NCBI GenBank assembly: GCA_021108215.1
Contig: JAIORK010000048.1
Location: 1 to 61,959 of the forward strand
Length of the DNA stretch: 61,959 nt
Origin: a bacterium
Lineage (GTDB): Bacteria; Oederibacteriota; JAAXVQ01; JAUVAV01
Direction: 5' to 3'
Every line of letters begins with the position of its first letter. The stretch's first letter is position 1. A program made the position numbers and the translations under genes. Shown in pieces: positions 53,228 through 61,959 of this stretch. Below the pieces are notes generated by a model that worked only from the letters and a program-made list of their open reading frames with translations, was not told the origin of the DNA and made no database searches.

Positions 53228-56200
53228 ATGATCGGATATTTTCGGAGAATTCTATTCAAAATAGATAAATATATTGATAAAAACGTGCAAAAGTATTCGC
53301 GAAAAGTTATTTCTTTGCTTATCGCTGTGTGCTTTGTATTTTCCATGACCGGGTTGGATACAATTTTAGTCTATGCATTTGAATCTGACTATCATCAACC
53401 GGGTACCACCCTGGATAACCCTGCGAACACACAATCGTACAGTGATTTTGTCGGAAATAATCAACCGGATGCCTTCCTTGATATTTTAACCACAGAGACA
53501 GATCCGAAAAATAATGAAGCAACCGTAAATGATACGACTTTAAATGTGCTCAAATCAGAATATGGCGATTTGCTGGACACGGCATCGCTTATGACAATCG
53601 CTGAACGATCCCTGACAACCGGCAGTCTGGATACGGCCGCCAACCTGGTGATGACAAACCAAGATATTTTAATGCCCGTGCAAGAACCATCCTCGCAGGA
53701 AAAAGATCAAGTGACATCCACGGACCTTCAACAGACAGAACAGTCGGAGCTAATGGAAACTGGATCACTTACCGAGATCATTGAGATGGGCGGCATCGAA
53801 ACGGAAAAGCGGCTTGATGAGGCGGGTGAGCAATCAGATTACCTCCCAACCGCAGCGGTTGTTGCCAAAGAAAATGAAGACACCGCTTCCAGCGAACCGG
53901 AAGAGACACAAGCTACAGATGAAACCGATCCGAGTGTGGAAGTGGAGGTTGTCAAAGACTTCGATGATTCACAACCTCAAGACGTCATTGACATACCTCA
54001 GGAAAATGAGAACGATGTAATTGAAAACGCAGATATAATTGAAATTCAAGATGATCAGAGCGTGGTGGAAACAACTGAGGAGAATACGGACAATGAAAAC
54101 CAGCTGCCGGAGACCAACGGAAATCAGGATGATTCCGGATCGCTGATTACAGATGTTGCCAATCGAATTAAAAGTTTACTGGGTATGGAAGAATCGGTGA
54201 AAGATGAAATACTGGAACAACCGGAAACACCCGAACACGATATTCAGGTAACCGGCAAGACAGATAATAATGTAGTGACAGGAACGGTTGATGAGACCGA
54301 AGCCGACACGGATGGTCAAAGCAACCAGGAAACGGATAAAGTGGCTGTGCCGGCAGAAAAAAACCGTGGTGTTGAAGATCTGGTTGAAAGCGAAGCGGAT
54401 GATACAGAGCAGGAGGGTACGCCCGGCGAGGATGACGAGTCTGAGGATGTTTCCAAAGGGGAAGAAGAGGAGGAGGAAGAGGACGAGGAGGGGAATGAAT
54501 TCTCCGATCAAGTTTTGGCCATGCTGGGAATGTCTGATGAGCAGGCAGATGAAAGTGATCCGGAGAATCAACCGGACACCCCGGATGAAGGGGATTCGGA
54601 GTTGTGGATTACAGAAGGGGATGATGAGCCGACCACCGACGAGGTGGCGGTTGATGTTTTAGTGCCTGTGGAGGAAGCCTCCCGGGGCAACATCAAAGAT
54701 ATAGATGAAGATCCATCACCGGTTTTGACGGAGATGGATGAAGAACCGGCAGGTGAAATCGAGCGCGACGATACGGACGAGGGCAAGGGTGATGTTCCGG
54801 TTAAAAATACAGACTCAGAGCTGGATGATACCAATGAAATTGCAATCATTGGACCGAAGACGATTGATAAAAATGGAGATGATAGTGAGGAAGACCCGCA
54901 AATACCATCTGTGGATTTTGTGTTGGCCGCTGCGGTGGAGACCGATACCACGCCGGGCAGCATTTCACCGCTGAATATAGATGATAATCTTACAGCTTCG
55001 CTTGTGTCCGGTCCGCCGGTTTCCCGGAAAATTGATACGGTAATAGGCACTATTACAGAATTGGTGAATCAAAGTATTGTGCAAGTCACAGGACCGGGCA
55101 GCAATACAAATCCAACAATCCTGCACACCAAAGTAATCGGCACACGGGAAGTCATCAAACCGGCTGAAAAAAAAGTAGCCGATACCATCGGCACGGCACC
55201 CAATTACAGCACACTCTCACGAAGTGAAAATATGATTCAGGGCGCGGTCAGTGGCAATGGCAATAACACGCAGCAGGATTTAAAGGTTTATGCGTCCATG
55301 AATTTATTTGATGTCCTCAGCATGGCATCCGACCGGTCGGGGCGTACAGACGGCCGGGTCCCGCCTTTGCCGGATGTAGGTCTGGATGATGTTTTTGCTT
55401 CCGCCTGGCCGGAATACAGTACAGCCGGTTGGGACGCAATACAAGAGGAGTATGCCACCCGTCACCACCATCGCAATTCTCCGGAAGATAAGCTGGACGA
55501 GCCGGATGGTTGTGCGGCATTCCTTATATCGCCGCTCGGCAAGTTTACCATGTTTGTATTCAGCGCAGTCCTGACAGTGGTGACCTTGGGAACCGCGACA
55601 CCCTTGCTGCTCATCATCATCATCACGATCCAGTTTTTGTTGACTTGTGTACCTATGCCTGAAGAATTGGCCACGCTATTGACCATTGTAAGCATTGTCT
55701 TGTGCGCCTATGCGGCAGCGATCAATGCTGCAGCCAAGGCCGGGGAAATAGCTGTGAAAGAATATGCCAAAAAAAGTCTGGAAACCATGCTTAAGAACAG
55801 TGTTTTTAAGCAGGAATTCATCAAAAAGGCACTCGCACCATTATTGGTCATGTGTGTTATAGAGCTATTCCCGGATGCCGGTGTATTGGAAATTGCCATG
55901 GTATCCTTGCTGGCTACCATTGTGTCCAGTGGTGTTGCCGCCGAGCTTTCGGGAGGAGATTTTTGGGGCGGCATTCTGGAGGGTCTGCAGGATACTTTCT
56001 TGAATGAAGATGTCAAATTTACCGACAAAGAAGGAAGAATAGGTGCGTTTCTTACATCAAAGTTTGTCAAGGTGATTGTGGATTTGACAGTATCCGCTGA
56101 GGTTGCCGGGTTATTGAATGATACAAAAATCGGAAAAATCACAGGCATGATGATGGGCGCATTGACTGTTGGATTGATTGATTTTACGGTAGCGGCGGAA

Positions 56201-59200
56201 TCATGGACTGCCGCTGATAAGATAAAGCCGGAAGTAGGAGGTTCTGATTTATTAGAAACCATTGTGGCGCCGATTATAAGCACCGGCGTGAGTGCCTATT
56301 ACACTCATTTTGTGGCACCTCATGATGTGGAGAACGGTTATTCGGAACGACAGGCGCAAAACTTTGGAAACAAATTAGGTGAGTTTATGGGGGCAATGAT
56401 TCCGACTTTTAACTCGACCACCTCAAAGTGGGTCAATGTTATCACCCGGTTTTCTGATGCCATGGATAAACTGTTCTCATCGCCGGATGAGGTGGCGGGT
56501 GCCAGTGCCAGTTCAGATACGAATCCTTATGACGAGGGCGGTTCGAAATCCGACAACCAGACGGGATCTGACAAAGACGGCGAAGCCGGTGTGGATCCCG
56601 GACATGATCCTGAAACCGGAGTGGCCATCAATGAGAGTTATGCAAGAACAACCGGGGGGGAGGCGGATGGTGCGGAAGCATCACCTGGAGTGAGTCAACC
56701 GGGAAAAACCGTAATCATCGCAGAAAGTGTGGCTGCGGAAGAAATCGGAGAAATGGAATCAACCCAGCTTCAGCCTGGCTCGGAGTTTGACCAAGCCGGT
56801 ATTCCCCGGCAAACAGATGATTCCCAACAACAATCCCAAAAGCCCCCGGAAGTGGTGGAGGATCAGGGAAAAAAAGGCTCCGGGAACGAAAAAGTGGTCA
56901 ATGATTTGGATAAACGCCGGAATGAAGAGGACGCATCCCGGCAAATTATTCCCCAGGAGAAGCAAGCTGTCCCAAATGCCGAGGCGCTCTTGCTTGACGG
57001 CACCATCATGCCGGAAACAGAGCTGCAGGAGGAAAAGACGAACCTGGATGAGAGTCGTGAAGCGGTGGAACCGGAGCCGGGAAAAGAGGATCAGTTCAGA
57101 GCGGAAAAAGAAGAGCATATGGAAAAGGGTATTATGGATTTGGAGGAAGATATTCAGGAGGATATTTTACGTCGCGACGAAGACCTGCTCAGTGAAGAAT
57201 CAAGCAAGGTGGATCATACCGGCGGCGGGGAGGGTTCTGAAGAAGTCAGTGAAGACGAGCAGACACAAAAAAACAATAATGAGTATAAACAGCAACTGCA
57301 AAATGCTGCAGCCACAGGCGAATTGCCTGCCATGTATACCCCGGCCATGGCGGGTGAAACCGACAAGACCTCTATTCAGTCTTTGGAACCTAAAGCAACG
57401 GAAAATTTGCAGGCGGCAGGTGATGTTCTCAATAAACTTCGGGCCGCGGACATGCTTCCGCAGGACAGGGCGGACCTGACTATTGAACAATTTGAAAACA
57501 GCAATGGTGATCAGGTGTTGCGGGTTTCAGGTACCGGCGAAAATGGTGAGCAAAAAATATTGGCAGCCAGCGTACAATCCGCTGATGGAAATGAATATAC
57601 CACCTTGTTTGGCAACAATGCGGAAAACCAGGCAGAGGCCGCCCCCTCGGCCGTCACCTATACCAATGGTATCGCCGATGCGGATATTCAGAAAAATAAT
57701 GACCAGGAAAATCTTGTCCCGCCGGTTAAGGATGCAGCGTTTGGACCCGGTCTGCGGGGTCCTCCGGAAGGTGAAAAAAGTTCCCCGGATAGTGACCGGT
57801 TGAATGACGCATTGGCAGTCGAACCGGCAGCACCTGCGGGAATACAGGATCCCAGGCAAGCGATCAATGCCGAGTTGGCTGCCGCCTCTCAGTCCAGTGA
57901 CGGAGCGTTTGAGAAAAAGAAAGGTCCTCAGCCGGGCGAGAAGGTTTTGCATACAATTAAGCTTCCGGACGGCACGACAACCCAGGCGGAATTTGAATAT
58001 GATCCGGATAAAGCGTATCAGGAGGTTGAGGCGGATAATGGTAAGACGTATCAGCTATCCTTCTCGGAAACCGGCGAGGTTGTTCAAACGCTTGAAAAGA
58101 GCTTGCTGAAAAAATCGTTTTTTGGTGCGCGTGTGGCTTGGATGGATGTCACCACCCAGGCGGTCCAGAATCCTGACGGACAAACAATTCAACAACCTTC
58201 CCAGCTTTATGGTCAGAAATTGCTGTTTGCCCGTGATGGCAAGCTGGCGGAAGTCTGGGAACAAAATTCTGAAGGGAAATGGACCCAATCCCAGACAACG
58301 TTTCAAGCGGAACACAAAGGTGTTCACTATGCAGCGCTGCTGGATGCGGACAACCGGCAACTGCCGCCGGAAGAATTGAAAAACAAGGTCATGCTGCACA
58401 ATGCCCGGAATGCCCAGGAGATTTTTGGAAATGATCCGTATTATTCCCGGCATGTTCTGGCGGACCTGAAAAAACAGGGAATCACACCGGATAGCGATAA
58501 TTTTCAGGAAGCGTTCAGTCGTGCGGTTCACACGCTGGCAACGGACATGGCACAGACAGCGGTTCAGGATGCGAATCAGTACGCAGATATACAACTACCG
58601 GAGAATGCAGCGTATAAGTCCGCCAGGGGGATGGTGGCGCGTTCGGAAATGACCCTGGCAACAGTGGATCCCACCCAAGTCCGGCCAAGCGAGATTACAA
58701 CGCATGCCGCCGCCTCCGGGGATGTTGAGGTCATGCATCAGGCTGTAAATTATGTGACAAAGGCAGCCGAGCGCAACACCTTGGCGGCCGCAGCGCAGCA
58801 GACATTTGAGCTGAGCCTGGGAGATGCGGGCATCCTGCCGGTTGAAAAAATCGAGATGGCGTTGAATACCATGGAAGTGATTGCTGCTGCCGGCGCGGAG
58901 CACACCGCAGCTTATTCCGGGATATTTCAGCAGGCACAAGCGAATGTAGAGGATGCCCTGCTCGCAACCCGGCCGGATGGGATTGCGCTGGCCCAGGCCA
59001 TACGTCTCAATGAGGTGGTGCCGGCACTTACGGCAGATGAATCTTCATCCGGCACCAGTGAAAGCACCAGCCAACTGGATGTGATGGAAACAGCGGATGA
59101 ATTTTCATCCGCCACCAGTAAAAGCACCAGCCAACTGGATGCGATGCACCGGGATGTGATGGAAACTGTGGAACGGTATGCCGAACCGCTCCAGCCGGGA

Positions 59201-61959
59201 CAATCGCGCATTGTGGAAGGTTTGGGTACGATCACCAAAACCGAGAACAACCAGATTATGTTACAACAGCAAAGTGATGAGAAAAACCTTTCCGTGCAAA
59301 TGAATTTTAAACCTGTTTTATCACCCCAAAGCGGCAACACTCTACAGGTCGATACGCTCACCATTTCCGATGCCCAGGCCGTCCGGCAGGTATTTGAGAG
59401 CACATCCACCGGCATGGTTTTAAAAAGCCGGGCAACCGCGAGTCTGGTCACCATGCCGGATGGCAGCCAGGCGGCGGTCACAATGATGCTTCCGCCGAAT
59501 CGGTCATCCAATGCGTACAAAACGCTCCAGACCATTAATACAGAGAAGTACATCGCCACCACGGATTTGCAGGGCAACACCACGCTGGAGAAATTGTATG
59601 GCCCTCAGGCTGTCCCGGAAATGCTGATAAGCGGGTCTGTGGGATCACTCCGGTTTGACAGCGAGAATCGTCCGGTTTCCTTTGACGGCCAATCCATCAG
59701 AGCGTTTCAAAATCCCGACCCGGCAGTCCTGGCAGAGGCCCTGATCCAGGCCGGGCTGACACCGGAGCAGGCACAACAGCAAGTCACGGTGTTGAACTAC
59801 AGTCATAAAATCGTGTACCTTTCAGGTCAAACATTGTTTGTCGGCGACCGGCAGGATTTCTTGAGCGGGACCTACCATGTTGTCGGCGTGAATACCTTCG
59901 GGGGGGATACCGAGCCCCTGTTGTATACGGCGTCATTTGTGGGGCATGTTTTAGAAAATGCGTATCTCTCTGACGGGCAGATTTTGGAATTCATAAAGGG
60001 CAATCCAAAAAATTATACAGCAACACTGCATAGTGAAGACGGGTTGCGCGATCATGTGACTGTTTATAAAAATGGTGAGTTGATCGGTTCCAAGCTGATC
60101 CTGCGGGATGTGGGCAATGCCGAATTGATCTATACCCGCCAGGGCAATCTGACACCCGAAAGCATAAGTGCTCTCAAAAAAGGCGATTTCTCCGGCGTCA
60201 CTTTTTCGGAGATTCCCGGCCAGGGGTTCAAGTTAAGCAACAATGAAACCGGGAAAGAATACCGGTTCAACATGAGCGGCCGACGAATGCTTCCTTCCGA
60301 AACCGGCGGCAGCAGCGGCATTGGCGGCGGGACTCAGGAGATTAAGGAATTTGATGTTCAGCAAAAACGAATCCTCACTTTCGCACACTATAATAGTGCC
60401 GAGGGCCTGTCGATCACAAATTATTCGAATGCAACCAAACACAGTATTATGATCAGCGACGGCGGGGAGGGGAATCTGACCAAGAGTATCACCATCAGCA
60501 ATGCGCTGGGTGAATTCACCCAACCGATAAGGGATTTTGAATTTGCGTCCCAAGGACCGGGCGGTGAATGGCAGCTGACCGGTTACCGTGATTTCCAGAC
60601 CGTGACAACCGACCGGGGTGAAATTATTTCATTGAGTGTGAGCAAAGGGGTGGAGCCGGGCGCCAATTGGACAGGTGTGGAAAACGGCAAGGTCTATTCC
60701 GAGCTGGTGGACGACACTTTTCAGCAGACCGGAACCCGGAAGGAAATGACCATTACACTGGAGAATGGACAGGAGATAACCGCCACGGTCTCTTCGCAAG
60801 GCATGGTAAATCCCACGCCCGGTACGGCGGAGATCAATGGCAGGATTTACGCGGAACAACCCAGTGGCGAATTTAAATATACCGGCCGGGTGATGTATGA
60901 CACGGCGATTGTTAATGGATTCGAATACCGGGTTAAGACGACTGTTTCCGCCTTGCAGACACATTCATCTCAATCTTTTAGCAAACAGGGTATTACCTAT
61001 ACCAAGACCGCCGGGGAGTATATTCCGACTGCAGAAAACAAGTATGTCGCTATTGGCAATGAGATCCAGATGGCTTCGAAAAGTTTGCTGACCGAGCATG
61101 CGCTTTGGCGTGTTTCAGATACAGAAGGCAATGTTTTCGTTGAACTGGAAGCCAGAGTGGCGGAGCAGTATCCCGGGCATCAAGTCGGTGATCTGGTTCT
61201 GCAGGAAAAAGCCGGTCGTTTTGTAAACTGCGAGGATCTCTATGTTCGCCGCATGACCAATTTGCGCACCGGAAAAGTCAGCGGTGCGGATATTTATGGG
61301 AATCGGTACAGCATTGATGAGGCCGGGAAATTGGGCAAGGGAAAAATATTCACCATGCTGACCAAGGTCGTGGGAACGGTTGAGACGGCGGAAGGTGTCA
61401 TTGTCACCCTGACCGTGAATTTGCTGGAGGGCGAGCATGCCCAGGCCACTGGGACGGACATGCACGGCAACAGCTATGCTTATGATTCTGACGGAAAATT
61501 GGGAGAAAAAGATGCTCTTGTCAAAAGTATAGAAGTGATTGGGACAGAAATTAAAAACGGCGCCATTGTTACCAAGACGCATAATCTGTTTACGAATAAG
61601 ATTACCGGCTCTGACATGTACGGGAATGTGTACGGGATGATCGAGAAGAAGATAGACGGTGCGACCACGGTCGAGAACGTGATTTTTGGAATGACCTCGC
61701 GGATGGTAGGAACAGAACTCAAAGACGGCATAACCGTGACTGTGATGGAAAGCCTGCTGGATACCAATCAGAACGGCAAAGTGGAAGCGGGTGAGAAGAA
61801 GATCACAGGTTCTGACATGTACGGAAATGTGTATGGGATGATCGAACACAAAAATGGAACAGCAGAGTTTGGGATGACCTCGCGCGTGCTGGAAACAGTT
61901 GTGGAAGACGGCATGACCGTGACTGTGATGGAAAGCCTGCTGGATACCAATCAGAACGG
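53228..61959 (+). CDS. Second giant exported protein, paralogue of the first (3' end outside window)
   Basis: Open for 2,910 codons and still open at the window edge. Parallels the first giant protein: an extended signal peptide (basic n-region, then VISLLIAVCFVFSMTG, cleavage likely after VYA at 50), the TLNVLKSEYGDLLDT segment (first protein: KLNVLKAEYGDLLNT), a Glu-rich tract to ~590, a hydrophobic block near 767-830 (SPLGKFTMFVFSAVLTVVT), a Glu/Lys-rich linker, and scaffold blocks such as GSKLILRD...LIYTRQGNLTPES and FNMSGRRML that match the first at about residues 2690-2770. After the scaffold it carries a different repeat cassette (see 61256 onward). GAGGTGA precedes the ATG. Whether it also holds a helicase module cannot be seen here. 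Confidence 0.9.
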   Translation, partial: MIGYFRRILFKIDKYIDKNVQKYSRKVISLLIAVCFVFSMTGLDTILVYAFESDYHQPGTTLDNPANTQSYSDFVGNNQPDAFLDILTTETDPKNNEATVNDTTLNVLKSEYGDLLDTASLMTIAERSLTTGSLDTAANLVMTNQDILMPVQEPSSQEKDQVTSTDLQQTEQSELMETGSLTEIIEMGGIETEKRLDEAGEQSDYLPTAAVVAKENEDTASSEPEETQATDETDPSVEVEVVKDFDDSQPQDVIDIPQENENDVIENADIIEIQDDQSVVETTEENTDNENQLPETNGNQDDSGSLITDVANRIKSLLGMEESVKDEILEQPETPEHDIQVTGKTDNNVVTGTVDETEADTDGQSNQETDKVAVPAEKNRGVEDLVESEADDTEQEGTPGEDDESEDVSKGEEEEEEEDEEGNEFSDQVLAMLGMSDEQADESDPENQPDTPDEGDSELWITEGDDEPTTDEVAVDVLVPVEEASRGNIKDIDEDPSPVLTEMDEEPAGEIERDDTDEGKGDVPVKNTDSELDDTNEIAIIGPKTIDKNGDDSEEDPQIPSVDFVLAAAVETDTTPGSISPLNIDDNLTASLVSGPPVSRKIDTVIGTITELVNQSIVQVTGPGSNTNPTILHTKVIGTREVIKPAEKKVADTIGTAPNYSTLSRSENMIQGAVSGNGNNTQQDLKVYASMNLFDVLSMASDRSGRTDGRVPPLPDVGLDDVFASAWPEYSTAGWDAIQEEYATRHHHRNSPEDKLDEPDGCAAFLISPLGKFTMFVFSAVLTVVTLGTATPLLLIIIITIQFLLTCVPMPEELATLLTIVSIVLCAYAAAINAAAKAGEIAVKEYAKKSLETMLKNSVFKQEFIKKALAPLLVMCVIELFPDAGVLEIAMVSLLATIVSSGVAAELSGGDFWGGILEGLQDTFLNEDVKFTDKEGRIGAFLTSKFVKVIVDLTVSAEVAGLLNDTKIGKITGMMMGALTVGLIDFTVAAESWTAADKIKPEVGGSDLLETIVAPIISTGVSAYYTHFVAPHDVENGYSERQAQNFGNKLGEFMGAMIPTFNSTTSKWVNVITRFSDAMDKLFSSPDEVAGASASSDTNPYDEGGSKSDNQTGSDKDGEAGVDPGHDPETGVAINESYARTTGGEADGAEASPGVSQPGKTVIIAESVAAEEIGEMESTQLQPGSEFDQAGIPRQTDDSQQQSQKPPEVVEDQGKKGSGNEKVVNDLDKRRNEEDASRQIIPQEKQAVPNAEALLLDGTIMPETELQEEKTNLDESREAVEPEPGKEDQFRAEKEEHMEKGIMDLEEDIQEDILRRDEDLLSEESSKVDHTGGGEGSEEVSEDEQTQKNNNEYKQQLQNAAATGELPAMYTPAMAGETDKTSIQSLEPKATENLQAAGDVLNKLRAADMLPQDRADLTIEQFENSNGDQVLRVSGTGENGEQKILAASVQSADGNEYTTLFGNNAENQAEAAPSAVTYTNGIADADIQKNNDQENLVPPVKDAAFGPGLRGPPEGEKSSPDSDRLNDALAVEPAAPAGIQDPRQAINAELAAASQSSDGAFEKKKGPQPGEKVLHTIKLPDGTTTQAEFEYDPDKAYQEVEADNGKTYQLSFSETGEVVQTLEKSLLKKSFFGARVAWMDVTTQAVQNPDGQTIQQPSQLYGQKLLFARDGKLAEVWEQNSEGKWTQSQTTFQAEHKGVHYAALLDADNRQLPPEELKNKVMLHNARNAQEIFGNDPYYSRHVLADLKKQGITPDSDNFQEAFSRAVHTLATDMAQTAVQDANQYADIQLPENAAYKSARGMVARSEMTLATVDPTQVRPSEITTHAAASGDVEVMHQAVNYVTKAAERNTLAAAAQQTFELSLGDAGILPVEKIEMALNTMEVIAAAGAEHTAAYSGIFQQAQANVEDALLATRPDGIALAQAIRLNEVVPALTADESSSGTSESTSQLDVMETADEFSSATSKSTSQLDAMHRDVMETVERYAEPLQPGQSRIVEGLGTITKTENNQIMLQQQSDEKNLSVQMNFKPVLSPQSGNTLQVDTLTISDAQAVRQVFESTSTGMVLKSRATASLVTMPDGSQAAVTMMLPPNRSSNAYKTLQTINTEKYIATTDLQGNTTLEKLYGPQAVPEMLISGSVGSLRFDSENRPVSFDGQSIRAFQNPDPAVLAEALIQAGLTPEQAQQQVTVLNYSHKIVYLSGQTLFVGDRQDFLSGTYHVVGVNTFGGDTEPLLYTASFVGHVLENAYLSDGQILEFIKGNPKNYTATLHSEDGLRDHVTVYKNGELIGSKLILRDVGNAELIYTRQGNLTPESISALKKGDFSGVTFSEIPGQGFKLSNNETGKEYRFNMSGRRMLPSETGGSSGIGGGTQEIKEFDVQQKRILTFAHYNSAEGLSITNYSNATKHSIMISDGGEGNLTKSITISNALGEFTQPIRDFEFASQGPGGEWQLTGYRDFQTVTTDRGEIISLSVSKGVEPGANWTGVENGKVYSELVDDTFQQTGTRKEMTITLENGQEITATVSSQGMVNPTPGTAEINGRIYAEQPSGEFKYTGRVMYDTAIVNGFEYRVKTTVSALQTHSSQSFSKQGITYTKTAGEYIPTAENKYVAIGNEIQMASKSLLTEHALWRVSDTEGNVFVELEARVAEQYPGHQVGDLVLQEKAGRFVNCEDLYVRRMTNLRTGKVSGADIYGNRYSIDEAGKLGKGKIFTMLTKVVGTVETAEGVIVTLTVNLLEGEHAQATGTDMHGNSYAYDSDGKLGEKDALVKSIEVIGTEIKNGAIVTKTHNLFTNKITGSDMYGNVYGMIEKKIDGATTVENVIFGMTSRMVGTELKDGITVTVMESLLDTNQNGKVEAGEKKITGSDMYGNVYGMIEHKNGTAEFGMTSRVLETVVEDGMTVTVMESLLDTNQN
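59033..59152 (+). repeat. 20-residue tandem duplication in the second giant protein
   Basis: Two copies of a 60-bp unit (59033-59092 and 59093-59152) differ at only a few bases; both read ADExSS.TS.STSQLD. The high DNA identity marks a recent duplication inside a Ser/Thr-rich surface loop. Confidence 0.75.
61256..61959 (+). repeat. Tandem 54-61-residue repeats with EF-hand-like loop in the second giant protein
   Basis: At least four copies, continuing past the window. Consensus: NLL...ITGSDMYGNVYGM, a variable spacer, then TSRVVGTEVKDGxTVTVME. The last copies insert DTNQNGKVEAGE (61760-61795), matching the EF-hand/dockerin calcium loop DxNxNGxVxxxE. The final two copies share nearly identical DNA with a 183-bp period, so the array is expanding at its 3' side. 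Confidence 0.85.

Overview
The window suggests an uncultured Gram-negative bacterium. It encodes three PorV/PorQ-type outer-membrane beta-barrels, an OmpA-type peptidoglycan-binding domain, an apolipoprotein N-acyltransferase, and several exported proteins ending in FlgD/Por-sorting-like beta-sandwiches. Two neighbouring giant genes, the intergenic palindromic repeats and the mid-40s GC impression are compatible with Omnitrophota-like candidate phyla, but that placement is inference; no marker gene in the window fixes it. No rRNA, tRNA, CRISPR array, transposase or phage gene was seen.

Region 1 (138-10990) is mostly a surface-glycoconjugate cluster on the + strand: a PLP-dependent sugar aminotransferase, a membrane GT39-like glycosyltransferase with a PA14-like tail, a UPF0104-type flippase-like protein, an FAD oxidoreductase, a GT2 glycosyltransferase and a methyltransferase. 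A second methyltransferase and a minus-strand NHL beta-propeller lie upstream. Region 2 (11077-21973) is an envelope and secretion block: three PorV-like barrels (the last fused to OmpA), a HEAT-repeat protein, an amidase_6-like protein, a Thr/Pro-linker exoprotein, an NHL propeller, and two different MNT/HEPN nucleotidyltransferase modules inserted between them. Region 3 (22142-29377) holds a MEMO-family protein, a triple-GAF HD-GYP regulator, a split transketolase (two minus-strand genes) and lnt.

Region 4 (29505-61959) covers more than half the window and contains two giant genes in tandem. The first is complete at about 7,680 aa. The second is homologous and runs off the right edge after 2,910 codons. 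Both have a near-identical TTGACT-17-TATACT promoter, an extended signal peptide, a Glu-rich stretch, a conserved hydrophobic block and a shared beta-rich scaffold. They then diverge into unrelated tandem-repeat cassettes: about 17.5 copies of a ~70-residue repeat in the first, and a ~55-61-residue repeat with an EF-hand-like loop in the second. The first continues through membrane segments and a long helical region into a SecA-like superfamily-2 helicase module with recognisable Walker A, DEVH, GASGT and QLxxRxGRxG motifs, and ends in more membrane segments. A SecA-like ATPase inside a protein with its own signal peptide is the most unusual element of the window.

Intergenic regions carry a related family of repeats: a ~180-bp GCCCGGCGAATGCCGGGT-containing element, 30- and 46-bp perfect palindromes sharing one core, and a 34-bp perfect inverted repeat.
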